Shown one piece after another: positions 18,281 to 27,464 of a stretch of 64,000 nt of DNA. The DNA lies in NCBI GenBank assembly GCA_017413025.1, contig JAFPVE010000011.1, positions 142,011-206,010 on the forward strand, in the 5' to 3' direction. The position numbers and the translations under genes are program-made. This DNA is from Acetobacter sp. (GTDB lineage: Bacteria > Pseudomonadota > Alphaproteobacteria > Acetobacterales > Acetobacteraceae). How positions within the stretch are numbered: position 1 is the stretch's first letter; each line of letters begins with the position of its first letter. Below the pieces are notes generated by a model. That model worked only from the letters and a program-made list of their open reading frames with translations, was not told where the DNA came from and did not search any database.

Positions 18281-18540
18281 GTTTATTAGACCAAATAGAA
18301 GACCTTCAAAACCGCATAGAAGACCTTAAAAAAGAGAACATAGCTTTAAAAGCCTCATTGGCTATTTGCTTTTTTATTTTTGTTGTATGGCATTTTGGTA
18401 GTATATGGCATTGGTTCACTTCTATTCTACTTAGTATATGGCATTTTGGTATATCGCATTATTATTGGTTCGCCGCTCTCCTAATTGGTAGTCTCTTGTG
18501 TTTATGGTTACTATACTTGATATATGATAACCATTATTGA
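18208..18540 (+). CDS. small coiled-coil/membrane protein, possibly frameshifted from the preceding ORF
   Basis: A 110-residue frame. The first 25 residues look noncoding, but from about residue 26 it reads LLDQIEDLQNRIEDLKKEN, a short coiled coil, followed by two or three aromatic-rich hydrophobic helices with repeated IWHFG motifs. Without the ORF at 18113 there is no good ribosome site for the ATG at 18208. Short coiled-coil plus membrane proteins of this kind occur in phage and mobile DNA, but nothing else phage-like is nearby. Confidence 0.45.
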   Translation: MHSRTSSLQRSFSERLRNPCRVTIGLLDQIEDLQNRIEDLKKENIALKASLAICFFIFVVWHFGSIWHWFTSILLSIWHFGISHYYWFAALLIGSLLCLWLLYLIYDNHY

Positions 18541-18607
18541 TATATTAAGTATAGATGGGATTCGCTTTTTAACGCAAAAAGTTAAGTGATATTCCCTTAA
18601 ACAGTTA

Positions 18608-18642
18608 AAAAGAGATACAAAGAGTGTTTTTGTATCTCTTTT
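18608..18642 (+). terminator. intrinsic terminator upstream of clpB
   Basis: A perfect 14-bp inverted repeat, AAAAGAGATACAAA (18608-18621) and its complement (18629-18642), with a 7-base loop and a following T-rich run. It should end transcription of the small membrane gene and insulate clpB. Confidence 0.85.
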
Positions 18643-18655
18643 ATTGTTTTTCCTT

Positions 18656-18684
18656 CTTGATTATTCTTTTCTCGCTTCCCATGT
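18656..18684 (+). promoter_or_regulatory. sigma-32 (heat-shock) type promoter of clpB
   Basis: CTTGATT at 18656-18662 and CCCATGT at 18678-18684 are 15 bases apart, matching the RpoH consensus (CTTGAA, then CCCATnT at 11-16 bases). It lies about 95 bases upstream of clpB, a classic heat-shock gene, just after a terminator. Matching is by eye. Confidence 0.65.
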
Positions 18685-18779
18685 CTTAAATATCATGGAA
18701 ACGATACCACGCCTTTATTGCCGCTTATGGGGTAAAGAGCGGGGTTTCTCGCCTTATTAAGGGGACAAGGGAGCAGATT

Positions 18780-21401
18780 ATGAATATTGAGAAATTTACA
18801 GAACGTTCACGCGGGTTCCTCCAAGCTGCACAAACCATTGCTGTGCGTGATTTTAACCAACAGCTCACACCAGAACATTTGCTTAAAGCCATGTTGGATG
18901 ATCCGGAGGGTGCAGCTTCATCACTTATTCGTACGGCAGGGGGTAAACCAGAAGCCATTAAAGCAGAAGTAGAACAGGCTTTAGCTAAACTTCCTAAAGT
19001 TGAGGGGTCTGGTGCGGGAATGCCGACAGCAACTCCAGAACTTATCCGTGTTCTTGACGTTGCAGAACAAACAGCCCAGCAAGCAGGAGATAGTTTTGTT
19101 GCACAAGATCGGCTTCTTTCAGCGATTGCAGCTTCAGCAACACCTGCAGGACAAGCCTTGAAAAATAATGGTGCCTCTTCTGAAGCCCTTGATAAAGCCA
19201 TTACAACTTTACGCAAAGGTCGCACTGTTACCAATGAAAGTGCAGAAGCCAATTTTGACGCACTTAAAAAATATGCCCGTGATGTCACAGAAATTGCCCA
19301 ACAAGGAAAGTTAGACCCTGTGATCGGGCGCGACGAAGAAATACGCCGTGCTATTCAGGTTTTAGCACGCCGTAGCAAAAATAACCCTGTTCTTATTGGT
19401 GAGCCTGGCGTTGGAAAAACAGCGATCGTCGAAGGATTAGCACAACGTATCGTCAACGGCGATGTACCTGAAGCTTTACGTAATAAAAAACTTCTTGCTT
19501 TGGATATGGGTGCCCTTGTTGCAGGCGCTAAATATCGTGGCGAGTTTGAAGAACGCCTTAAAGCTGTTTTGAAAGAAATTGAAGCTGCAGAAGGAAAAAT
19601 TGTTCTTTTTATTGATGAGATGCATACCCTCGTAGGAGCAGGACGAGGTGATGGCGCTATGGATGCTTCTAACCTCATCAAACCAGAACTTGCACGCGGT
19701 ACCCTCCATTGTATTGGCGCGACAACTTTAGACGAATATCGCAAATACATTGAAAAAGATGCTGCGCTTGCACGACGTTTTCAACCTGTTTTCGTTGGAG
19801 AACCAACGGTTGCCGATACTATTTCTATTTTACGAGGCATTAAAGAAAAATACGAACTTCACCACGGTGTACGCATTACCGATAGTGCCCTTGTCGCCGC
19901 GGCAACACTTTCTAACCGTTATATTACCGATCGGTTCTTACCAGATAAAGCCATTGACCTTATGGATGAAGCAGCGAGTCGTTTGCGCATGCAAATTGAT
20001 AGTAAACCCGAGAAACTTGATGAACTTGACCGTCGCATTATCCAGCTCAAAATAGAGCGTGAGGCTCTCCGTAAGGAAAATGATACGGCAAGCCAAGAAA
20101 GACTCGTAGCGATAGATACTGAACTTGCCGAATTAGAAGAACAGTCCAACGCGATTACCGTAGCATGGCACAATGAAAAAGAGCGCGTTAATGCCGCGCA
20201 AAAACTTCAAGAGCAGCTTGACCAAGCACGTTCTGATAAAGTCGTTGCCCAACGCAACGGTAATTTGACCCGTGTTGCAGAACTTACATATAGTGTTATT
20301 CCCACTTTAGAATCCAAAATTGCTGAAATCCATGAAGCCGATAAAGGGGTAAGTAAAGATCTTGTCTCAGAAGCCGTGACTGATCAGAATATTGCAGCTG
20401 TCGTTTCCAGATGGACGGGAGTTCCTGTTGATCGTATGCTTGAAGGTGAACGTGCAAAGCTCTTACGTATGGAAGATGAGTTACGTAAATCTGTTGTCGG
20501 TCAAGAACCCGCTCTTAAAGCTGTTGCCAATGCGGTAAGACGTGCTCGTGCAGGTTTGCAAGATCCCAATCGTCCTATTGGATCTTTCTTGTTTCTTGGA
20601 CCAACAGGGGTTGGCAAAACCGAGTTAACCAAAGCACTCGCCCGATTCCTTTTCGATGATGATAAAGCCTTATTACGCATAGACATGAGCGAGTTTATGG
20701 AAAAGCATGCTGTTGCGCGGCTCATTGGTGCACCTCCTGGATATGTTGGCTATGAAGAAGGTGGTGTCCTGACAGAAGCTGTGAGACGCAGACCTTATCA
20801 GGTGATTTTGTTTGACGAAGTGGAAAAAGCCCATGAAGATGTTTTTAATATTCTTCTCCAAGTGCTTGATGATGGTCGATTAACAGACGGACAAGGCAGA
20901 ACTGTTGATTTCCGTAATACGCTGATTATCCTTACAAGCAACCTTGGATCTGAATATTTAGCGAATCAGTCTGATGGGGAAATAACAGAAGCCGTTCGTG
21001 CACAAGTGATGCAAGCTGTACGAGAGCATTTCCGCCCTGAGTTTCTCAATCGTTTAGATGAAATTATTCTCTTCTCACGTCTTCAGAAAAAAGACATGGC
21101 AAATATTGTTGATATACAAATTGCGCGTTTACGTAGATTGTTAGAAGAACGGAAGATCTCTCTCCATCTTGATACACACGCTAAAGAATGGCTCGCTCAT
21201 AAAGGCTATGATCCCGTCTATGGTGCGCGTCCACTTAAACGTGTTATTCAACAAAATTTACAAAACCCTCTCGCTCAACTCCTTTTAGAAGGTGCGATTC
21301 GTGATGGAGAAGATGTCAAAATCTCTGCCAATGATGAGAACTTACTCATTAACGGCACCTCCTGTAATACCCCAAATAAGGAGGAACATCTTTCAGCCTA
21401 G
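18780..21401 (+). CDS. clpB: ATP-dependent disaggregase ClpB
   Basis: An 873-residue Hsp100 disaggregase that works with DnaK to rescue aggregated proteins. In order: N-terminal Clp repeats ([24 protein letters not shown]), first AAA module with Walker A GEPGVGKT near 207-214, the coiled-coil middle domain (about 410-530), second AAA module with GPTGVGKT near 607-614, and the C-terminal [16 protein letters not shown]. Length is normal. Start ATG follows AAGGGGACAAGGGAGCAG. A sigma-32-like promoter lies upstream and a terminator follows. Confidence 0.98.
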   Translation: MNIEKFTERSRGFLQAAQTIAVRDFNQQLTPEHLLKAMLDDPEGAASSLIRTAGGKPEAIKAEVEQALAKLPKVEGSGAGMPTATPELIRVLDVAEQTAQQAGDSFVAQDRLLSAIAASATPAGQALKNNGASSEALDKAITTLRKGRTVTNESAEANFDALKKYARDVTEIAQQGKLDPVIGRDEEIRRAIQVLARRSKNNPVLIGEPGVGKTAIVEGLAQRIVNGDVPEALRNKKLLALDMGALVAGAKYRGEFEERLKAVLKEIEAAEGKIVLFIDEMHTLVGAGRGDGAMDASNLIKPELARGTLHCIGATTLDEYRKYIEKDAALARRFQPVFVGEPTVADTISILRGIKEKYELHHGVRITDSALVAAATLSNRYITDRFLPDKAIDLMDEAASRLRMQIDSKPEKLDELDRRIIQLKIEREALRKENDTASQERLVAIDTELAELEEQSNAITVAWHNEKERVNAAQKLQEQLDQARSDKVVAQRNGNLTRVAELTYSVIPTLESKIAEIHEADKGVSKDLVSEAVTDQNIAAVVSRWTGVPVDRMLEGERAKLLRMEDELRKSVVGQEPALKAVANAVRRARAGLQDPNRPIGSFLFLGPTGVGKTELTKALARFLFDDDKALLRIDMSEFMEKHAVARLIGAPPGYVGYEEGGVLTEAVRRRPYQVILFDEVEKAHEDVFNILLQVLDDGRLTDGQGRTVDFRNTLIILTSNLGSEYLANQSDGEITEAVRAQVMQAVREHFRPEFLNRLDEIILFSRLQKKDMANIVDIQIARLRRLLEERKISLHLDTHAKEWLAHKGYDPVYGARPLKRVIQQNLQNPLAQLLLEGAIRDGEDVKISANDENLLINGTSCNTPNKEEHLSA

Positions 21402-21486
21402 TTTTAACCTATTGAAATAACCTCTGTTATATCTCTTCCCGTCTTTATTAATTATCATCACGGAAATAGATCATATAACAAAAGAT

Positions 21487-21511
21487 AAAGGGCTATTTGC
21501 CCTTTTCTTTT
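21487..21511 (+). terminator. terminator between clpB and hfq
   Basis: AAAGGGC (21487-21493), loop TATTT, GCCCTTT (21499-21505), then a T-rich tail. It fits the end of clpB; read from the other strand it could also end hfq, since the two genes converge. Confidence 0.75.
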
Positions 21512-21537
21512 TAGTCTTTCTTAGTTTTCTTTTTTAC

Positions 21538-21792
21538 TTATACGGATTCCGCTGTAGTCAACGCTATATCCGAAAGACTAATTGAAACGCTCGGCATAAC
21601 GGTACTAATAGCATGTTTATAGACAAGCTGTGTTTGATCATCACGACGTAAAAGCACCACTTGATCATCAAAATATGTGACAAACCCTTGTAGTTTAACA
21701 CCATTGACAAGAAAAACTGTTACCATTCCACGTGAACGGCAAACCTCCGTTAAAAACGCATTCTGTACGTTATACACTTTTATGTTTTTCAC
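21538..21792 (-). CDS. hfq: RNA chaperone Hfq
   Basis: An 84-residue Sm-like protein that pairs small RNAs with mRNAs as a hexamer. Sm1 contains [19 protein letters not shown] and Sm2 contains [11 protein letters not shown], the family's RNA-binding histidine signature. N-terminus is VYNVQNAFL. It stands alone; hflX, its frequent partner, is not adjacent. The C-terminal tail is short, as in alphaproteobacteria. Confidence 0.96.
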   Translation of the reverse strand: MKNIKVYNVQNAFLTEVCRSRGMVTVFLVNGVKLQGFVTYFDDQVVLLRRDDQTQLVYKHAISTVMPSVSISLSDIALTTAESV

Positions 21793-22332
21793 AACCCCAA
21801 CCTTACCTAATTAGTTTTTTCTGTTTATTGACAAACACTTATATAGAACAACACATATACACATAAAAAAACGGTTAATAATTTACCTTATTCTACGTTT
21901 TTCTTATATTATACCATGCTGTTTTAATTTACGATAAAAATATTTTACTTACCACCCCACAAAGACAGCGGTATATACTTGGTTAAGCGTCTTACATGCT
22001 ATCACACGGCGCTACAAAGACAGTATATCCCCTTAAACATTTTACTCTAAAAAAAATCTTCAAGGGTTTTACTGATAGAAGAAAAATTCTCAACAAGAAA
22101 ACTTAAATGTTTACTTTAAATACTGCTTAAATTTATTTTTCCTTAAATTTTTCCTTAATAATTAAAATATTTTACAAGGCTTGCATTAACAATCTTAATA
22201 AGATATAAGTCGACGTAAGTAGGAGCGGAGTAAATCTTACTAGATTCTTTTGTGTAATATTTTTAAGGTGGTAATTGTGCTTTTTACCGAAAGATTTCAA
22301 AGATAGCAATCTTGTGAAAGGGTTAATGTATT
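21793..22332. other. 540-bp gene-free AT-rich stretch
   Basis: Between hfq and the CHAP gene, which diverge. No supported ORF or tRNA. The part from 22195 onwards is likely the CHAP promoter and leader. I see no definite promoter boxes. Confidence 0.5.
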
Positions 22333-23091
22333 ATGCGGCATTGGTGGTTTAAAATAAAAAAAATTCAACTCTCTTTTCTATCCGCTATTACACTTGTTTC
22401 CACAGCTCATGCTCACACCCGTCATCATTCTGCAAGTCATATAAGACATCACGCTTTTTCCCGTCATAAGACGCGTCGTGTTGCTTTAGAAACAACACAT
22501 CACCGCCATCATATACGTAAACATATGCGTTTAGCGATGTTACACCGTCATCACCACCACCGAGAACATGTTATTCAATGTGTTGCTTATGCTAAGCAAG
22601 CTTCTGGCATTGTATTACGTGGTAATGCCCGTGATTGGTGGTATAATGCTATCGGTAATTATGATCGTGGAAGTGTTCCTGAACGGGGAAGCGTTCTTAA
22701 TTTCCGCGGGACACGTCGCATGCCGTTAGGACATGTTGCCGTTGTTCGTAATGTTATTGATAATCGTACCATTACGGTTGATCAGTCCCATTGGGCACGA
22801 GCTGGCATTAGTCATAATGTTCGTGTTATTGATGTTTCCCTTAATAATGATTGGTCTGCCGTTCGCGTATCGTTAAATAGTCATTCGATGACCTATGGTT
22901 CTGTTTATCCAACTTATGGTTTCATTTATCCTCACCACAATCACAACGTAATGCAGGTATCGTTGAATAATCGTTCAACAGCTTATAATTCTTTTTACCC
23001 GATTTATGGTTCTTCTATTTCTCACAAAAATGCCAGCACCTTTGTTACTAATAATCAAAATAGTCGCGATGGTTTGAGTAATAGAACCTGA
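22333..23091 (+). CDS. exported histidine-rich CHAP-domain protein
   Basis: 252 residues: a signal peptide (cleavage likely after STAHA), then a strikingly His/Arg-rich linker (residues about 28-80, including HHHH), then a CHAP-type cysteine peptidase/amidase domain. The probable catalytic cysteine is in IQCVAYAKQ near residue 83 and the histidine in PLGHVAVV near 136; VDQSHWA follows. CHAP domains cut cell-wall peptides, so a periplasmic peptidoglycan role is likely. The C-terminus has two copies of a Tyr/Pro pattern (VSLN...YPTYG and VSLN...YPIYG). The His-rich linker may bind metal; that is inference. Confidence 0.8.
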   Translation: MRHWWFKIKKIQLSFLSAITLVSTAHAHTRHHSASHIRHHAFSRHKTRRVALETTHHRHHIRKHMRLAMLHRHHHHREHVIQCVAYAKQASGIVLRGNARDWWYNAIGNYDRGSVPERGSVLNFRGTRRMPLGHVAVVRNVIDNRTITVDQSHWARAGISHNVRVIDVSLNNDWSAVRVSLNSHSMTYGSVYPTYGFIYPHHNHNVMQVSLNNRSTAYNSFYPIYGSSISHKNASTFVTNNQNSRDGLSNRT

Positions 23092-23116
23092 CAATAGAAA
23101 TAAATAGAGGAAACTT

Positions 23117-23350
23117 ATGTGTGAAAGTTTTTTGGTATTAGTAGGCGCAGGTATAGGTTATCTGTTAGGGAAAAAACAAGGGAAAAGAGAAAGAGAACAA
23201 AAGGAACTAAAAAACGAATCTCTCTATTCATCGTCTATTTCTCGCGATAAAGATAAAGAATCTACTCCTCTCACTTCTGTTATAGGGTCGTCAGACATAT
23301 TGAAGATGAACGTAGAAAGTAATGAAGGAAAAGAAGCTTGTAGTGTTTAA
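23117..23350 (+). CDS. small membrane-anchored charged protein
   Basis: 77 residues with one N-terminal hydrophobic segment (FLVLVGAGIGYLLG), then a strongly basic/acidic stretch (KKQGKREREQKELK) and a Ser-rich tail. AGAGGAAA stands eight bases before the ATG. It follows the CHAP gene by 26 bases, so it may be co-transcribed. No family recognised; could be a spurious frame, but the ribosome site and composition favour a real gene. Confidence 0.5.
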   Translation: MCESFLVLVGAGIGYLLGKKQGKREREQKELKNESLYSSSISRDKDKESTPLTSVIGSSDILKMNVESNEGKEACSV

Positions 23351-23984
23351 TTTTGTCCAAATGCAAAAAGAAAAATTAAGTATTATTAGTAGTTTCCGCA
23401 ATCTGCCTTTAAAATCTTTGGTATTACTTTTTCGTAACATAGGTCATAGATTAATTTTTTATAAAAATCTTATTTTCCCTATTTCTTATACATCATTTAT
23501 GTCAGTGCCTTTATAAATATAAATGTAGTTTTTATCCCGCCCTTTTTCTTCAGATCCTGTATTCTCTCAAAAGATATCTGACCAATTTTTATAAGCTTCG
23601 TACGCGTTATATTCGTATTTCTTATTTCCTTCAAATAATTCTAATTCGCTTGCCCAAGTTGTTTCTTTTTTTATACGCTCCCTCCGTTATTTCTGGCAGA
23701 TAATTTTGTCGCCGTTAATCTATCTGTTATATCTCATTGGTGATAGTACTTTATCCGATTTTATAAAAAACCTTACAGATAAAAAAACTCATATCGATTC
23801 GACTTAATATTTAATAGTTCGATAACCTAAACGTCTTTTTTCACGTCATAAAATTCTGACTCAATAAGCGGTACAGCTTTAACATAGTATCCTTTCTTTT
23901 CATATTTTATTGAAACTTGTGTTAATTAATGTATTTATAACTTGCATTATGTACCATTTAGAATAAAATAAGAGTTCTTAACTA
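23351..23984. other. about 630-bp gene-free AT-rich stretch before speH
   Basis: No convincing gene on either strand. A 64-codon frame (23322-23516) overlaps the preceding ORF without its own ribosome site and is not supported. The stretch probably includes the promoter of the spe operon. Confidence 0.5.
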
Positions 23985-24039
23985 GCCCAAAGGGATCAAT
24001 CCTGCCCAACAGGCTGTCTACTGGTTTGAGGATAAGTCC
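23985..24039 (+). promoter_or_regulatory. speH leader with a possible SD-sequestering switch
   Basis: The ribosome site GAGGAT (24028-24033) is complementary to ATCCT at 23999-24003. The same CCT also forms an alternative hairpin, CCTG (24001-24004) with CAGG (24010-24013). Two mutually exclusive pairings just before a polyamine gene suggest translational control, by inference only. No known riboswitch class was recognised. Confidence 0.35.
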
Positions 24040-24507
24040 ATGAATGCACTTGCTCAACTGGGGATGGTCTCGGTGAACCCGACCAATAACCAGACAACTA
24101 CTGTTCCTATTGATATTCTCGAAGAGTCTCGTACTGACTATTTCGTAGAACGTAATGGTGAAAAATTTGCAGGTACACACCTGCTTGTTGATATGTGGGA
24201 CGCCAAAAACTTGGATGATCCTGTGCAGATTGACAAGACTTTACGCAAAGCTGCTATAGCAGCAAGAGCGACAATTATTCATAGCCACTTTCACCACTTC
24301 ACGCCCAATGGTGGCGTTTCTGGGGTTGTTGTGTTGGCTGAAAGTCATATTTCTATCCATACATGGCCAGAACGACATTTTGCAGCTGTGGATATTTTTA
24401 TGTGTGGTAGTTGCGATCCACACATGGCTATCCCTGTTATGCAACACTTATTTCAGGCAAAGCGACTAGATATCAATACAGAACGTCGTGGTCGTATCGT
24501 GCCGTAA
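24040..24507 (+). CDS. speH: S-adenosylmethionine decarboxylase proenzyme, SpeH type
   Basis: A 155-residue pyruvoyl enzyme that decarboxylates S-adenosylmethionine to provide the aminopropyl donor for spermidine. Self-cleavage is expected before the serine of LAESHISIHTWPE, the conserved processing site; the catalytic cysteine is in FMCGSCDPH. It has an N-terminal extension of about 30 residues before DYFVERNG, as in alphaproteobacterial members. Start ATG has GAGG seven bases upstream. Followed by speE, which uses its product. Confidence 0.95.
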   Translation: MNALAQLGMVSVNPTNNQTTTVPIDILEESRTDYFVERNGEKFAGTHLLVDMWDAKNLDDPVQIDKTLRKAAIAARATIIHSHFHHFTPNGGVSGVVVLAESHISIHTWPERHFAAVDIFMCGSCDPHMAIPVMQHLFQAKRLDINTERRGRIVP

Positions 24508-24632
24508 ATTTTGTAAACCGTTGGACATTAAAAGATTCTTCGTTTTATTTATTACCAAGAATCTTCAAAAGTCTTACTCTTTGTGAAAAAGCAAAAATAC
24601 TGTCGTTTTATACGACAAGTTAAGTGGATATT

Positions 24633-25511
24633 ATGACCAAAACATGGATTAAAGAAACTCTTTATGACCATTGGGGACAACGTTTTTGCGTTACGCAAAA
24701 GCTTGTACATACTAAAAGCCCTTTCCAAGAGATTCTTATTTTTGAAAGCGAATCTCATGGTCGGGTACTCATGCTTGATGGTATCGTTCAAATTACTGAA
24801 CGTGACGAGTTTGTTTATCAAGAAATGTTGACCCATGTCCCGCTTTTTACCCACCCTAATCCTCGAAAAGTACTCATTATTGGCGCAGGCGACGGTGGCG
24901 TGTTACGACGCGTGCTTGAGCATACATGTGTAGAAAAAGCAGTTATGGTTGAAATTGATGGTGCCGTTATTGAGCTTTCAAAACAATTTCTTCCTACCAT
25001 TGCACAAGAAGCTTGGAGTGATCCTCGCGCAGAGGTCATTGTTGGCGATGGCATTGACTATGTCAGCAAAGCGGCTGATAACGCTTTTGATGTTATTATT
25101 GTGGATAGCACAGACCCGATTGGGGTTGGTGAAGTCTTATTTACCGATTCTTTTTACAAGCACTGTGCGCGTGTGCTTGGGCATCAAGGGATTATTGTCA
25201 ACCAATGTGGCGTTCCTTTTATGCAAGCCGACGAACTTCGTGAGACAAGCTTACGCCGTGCGCAGTTTTTTCCGCACGTTTCGGCTTATGTTGCCGCTGT
25301 TCCTACGTATGTTGGTGGTTTTATGACTCTTGGCATTGCTACTAAAGGAGAAAACCCTTGCCACCAGTCGGTTGAAACAGTACGCGCCCGTGCCCGTAAA
25401 GCAGGAATTGAAGGGAAAACACGTTATTGGACTCCTGAAATCCACGTTAGTGCCTTTTACCTTCCCCCTTACATTTCCTGTCACCTTCCTTCTACACCTG
25501 CCACCTGTTAA
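24633..25511 (+). CDS. speE: spermidine synthase
   Basis: A 292-residue aminopropyltransferase making spermidine and methylthioadenosine from putrescine and decarboxylated SAM. Visible: GRVLMLDGIVQITERDEFVYQEML, the nucleotide-binding GAGDGGVLRRVLEH, VEIDGAVIELSKQF and the catalytic VDSTDPIG. ATG 24633 gives the usual TKTWIKETL start; an in-frame GTG at 24624 is possible. A small perfect hairpin (GTCGT/ACGAC, 24602-24616) lies in the speH-speE gap. Confidence 0.95.
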   Translation: MTKTWIKETLYDHWGQRFCVTQKLVHTKSPFQEILIFESESHGRVLMLDGIVQITERDEFVYQEMLTHVPLFTHPNPRKVLIIGAGDGGVLRRVLEHTCVEKAVMVEIDGAVIELSKQFLPTIAQEAWSDPRAEVIVGDGIDYVSKAADNAFDVIIVDSTDPIGVGEVLFTDSFYKHCARVLGHQGIIVNQCGVPFMQADELRETSLRRAQFFPHVSAYVAAVPTYVGGFMTLGIATKGENPCHQSVETVRARARKAGIEGKTRYWTPEIHVSAFYLPPYISCHLPSTPATC

Positions 25512-25590
25512 AGTGTCTCTGTTCAACAGAGTCAACGCCATTTTCTACGTTGACCTTGATTCTTAAACAATGCTATAGTGATTCAAAAAG

Positions 25591-25681
25591 TCAGGAGAGG
25601 TTAGTCGTTAGTGACTAATGCTGTGTTTGGCATAAGGTATAGAAGGGCTAAACCCTATTATTTGAGGGGGTTTGATATGCC
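25591..25681 (+). ncRNA. structured leader RNA upstream of gcvT (candidate)
   Basis: Three perfect inverted repeats are packed here: TTAGTC/GACTAA (25601-25606 with 25613-25618), an outer GGCATA/TATGCC (25629-25634 with 25676-25681) and, nested inside it, AAACCC/GGGTTT (25650-25655 with 25668-25673). A GGAGAGG precedes them. The position before gcvT suggests control by glycine or another ligand, but the conserved core of the glycine riboswitch is missing. Confidence 0.4.
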
Positions 25682-25783
25682 GTCGGTACAATGTTAATGT
25701 CTTTTGTCAATGGGTATTTTTCTTTTTGATTTTTTTCATTTTACCTCCTAAAATTCTACTTTCTAATAAAAGATGTTGTAGAT

Positions 25784-26947
25784 ATGAACTCTCTCCTCCA
25801 AACCCCGCTCTATGCCCTCCATCTTGAACATAACGGACGTATGGTGCCTTTTGCAGGGTATACTATGCCCCTCCATTACGCGCCGGGTATTATAGCGGAA
25901 CATCGTCATGTTCGCTCCCATGCAGGGTTATTTGACGTTTCACATATGGGGCAAATACGTCTTCACGCGAGGTCTGGTTGTGTTGATGACGCTGCCCGTG
26001 CCCTCGAAAGCCTCGTACCTGCGGATATTTTATCTCTAAAACCATGGCGACAACGTTACACACAATTAACGAATGCTACGGGTGGTATTTTAGATGACCT
26101 CATGGTCATTCGTGAAAGTAACAGTTTACTATTGATTGTCAATGCAGCGTGTAAAGCATCTGATCTTGCCCATCTGCGCACACACCTTGACACAATTTGT
26201 GAGGTTCAACCTCTTGAAGACTATGCGCTTCTTGCCTTACAGGGACCAAAATCTGAGGAAGTTTTGGCTCCTCTTGCCCCTGCTGTGCAAGACATGATTT
26301 TTATGGACGTACGCCCCCTAACCCTTAATGGTGTGCCTTGTACTGTTTCGCGCTCGGGTTATACAGGAGAAGACGGGTTTGAGATTTCTCTTCCCGCAAT
26401 ACATGCCGAATCGTTAGCGCGATTACTCCTCGCCCACCCGCATGTATGGCTTATTGGACTTGGCGCACGAGATAGCCTTCGATTAGAAGGCGGATTTTGT
26501 CTTTATGGTACAGATATTGATCAAACAACATCCCCTATTGAAGCTGATCTTGAATGGTCTATTCAGAAAAGCCGTCGTCAAGGGGGAGTTCGGGCTGGTG
26601 GTTTTTTAGGCGCAGAACATATTCTTGCCCAACTTACCCAACTTGAAAATGATTCGCAGCTGGAAATTACTCGTCGCCGTGTTGGCTTACGTCCAGAAGG
26701 ACGTGCCCCTGTACGCCATAACGCCCCTCTCTATGCCGATTCTACATTACAAACCTCTCTGGGCGTTATTACATCAGGAGGGTTTAGCCCTACTCTGAAC
26801 GCCCCTATCGCCATGGGATATGTTCCGCCCTCACACGCAACCATTGGTACAGAAGTTTTTACTGAACTCCGCGGGCGAACTATTGCTTGCACTGTAAGTG
26901 CACTTCCCTTTGTTCCTACAAACTTTCGCCGTTCGCGTTCTGTTTAA
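25784..26947 (+). CDS. gcvT: glycine cleavage system T protein (aminomethyltransferase)
   Basis: A 387-residue tetrahydrofolate-dependent aminomethyltransferase that takes the methylene group from the lipoyl arm of GcvH. Visible family segments: MVPFAGYTMPLHY, GLFDVSHMGQI, YTQLTNATGGILDDL, SRSGYTGEDGFEI and GLGARDSLRLEGGFCLYG. First gene of gcvT-gcvH-gcvP, 37 bases before gcvH. Length is normal. Confidence 0.96.
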   Translation: MNSLLQTPLYALHLEHNGRMVPFAGYTMPLHYAPGIIAEHRHVRSHAGLFDVSHMGQIRLHARSGCVDDAARALESLVPADILSLKPWRQRYTQLTNATGGILDDLMVIRESNSLLLIVNAACKASDLAHLRTHLDTICEVQPLEDYALLALQGPKSEEVLAPLAPAVQDMIFMDVRPLTLNGVPCTVSRSGYTGEDGFEISLPAIHAESLARLLLAHPHVWLIGLGARDSLRLEGGFCLYGTDIDQTTSPIEADLEWSIQKSRRQGGVRAGGFLGAEHILAQLTQLENDSQLEITRRRVGLRPEGRAPVRHNAPLYADSTLQTSLGVITSGGFSPTLNAPIAMGYVPPSHATIGTEVFTELRGRTIACTVSALPFVPTNFRRSRSV

Positions 26948-26984
26948 CTTTTTCTTTTTCATAACTTATTAAGGATTAAACACC

Positions 26985-27356
26985 ATGACCGTCTATTATA
27001 CAACCGAGCATGAATGGCTTCGCCTTGAAGGGGAAGAAGCAGTTGTTGGAATTACCCAACACGCTGCTGAAGCTTTAGGGGAGTTGGTGTTTGTGGAGAT
27101 TCGCCCTCATGAAACCACACTCGAAGCTGGCGAATCCGCTGCTGTTGCCGAATCCGTTAAAGCAGCTTCTGATATTTATGCGCCTGTAGACGGTATCCTT
27201 ATAGATCACAACGCCGAACTGGCGGATAATCCATCACAAGTCAATACTGATCCTGAAGGGAAAGGTTGGATTTTTCGCCTTCGTCTGACGAATAAAGATC
27301 AACTCTCAAACCTTATGGATGCGACTGCTTATCAGGCATTTCTCCATACGCTGTAA
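26985..27356 (+). CDS. gcvH: glycine cleavage system H protein
   Basis: A 123-residue lipoyl carrier protein shuttling the aminomethyl group between P, T and L proteins. The lipoylated lysine is in ESVKAASDIYAPVDG near residue 63. The start is MTVYYTTEHEWLRLEG, as in the family, and the end has GKGWIFRLRL. AAGGAT precedes the ATG. Confidence 0.97.
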   Translation: MTVYYTTEHEWLRLEGEEAVVGITQHAAEALGELVFVEIRPHETTLEAGESAAVAESVKAASDIYAPVDGILIDHNAELADNPSQVNTDPEGKGWIFRLRLTNKDQLSNLMDATAYQAFLHTL

Positions 27357-27464
27357 TACCTTATTTATCTCTTCGTCATTTGGAAATAATTGTTTATTCG
27401 TTTTTGTTCGTATCAGCCGCATTCTTTACGGTGTTAGGCTTTTATTGTGTTAGGAATTATTGCC

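Noticed and set aside
18208-18300. Programmed -1 frameshift in the small membrane gene
   Set aside because: No slippery heptamer or downstream pseudoknot is visible at the junction.
23322-23516. 64-codon ORF overlapping the small membrane protein gene
   Set aside because: No ribosome site, AT-rich biased composition, and it overlaps a better candidate.
23947-24180. 77-codon minus-strand frame across the speH start
   Set aside because: It is the shadow of speH and its leader, with no ribosome site or recognisable domain.
25591-25690. Glycine riboswitch before gcvT
   Set aside because: GGAGAG is present, but the conserved aptamer core and the CUCUCAGG closing segment are absent, so only a structured leader is claimed.
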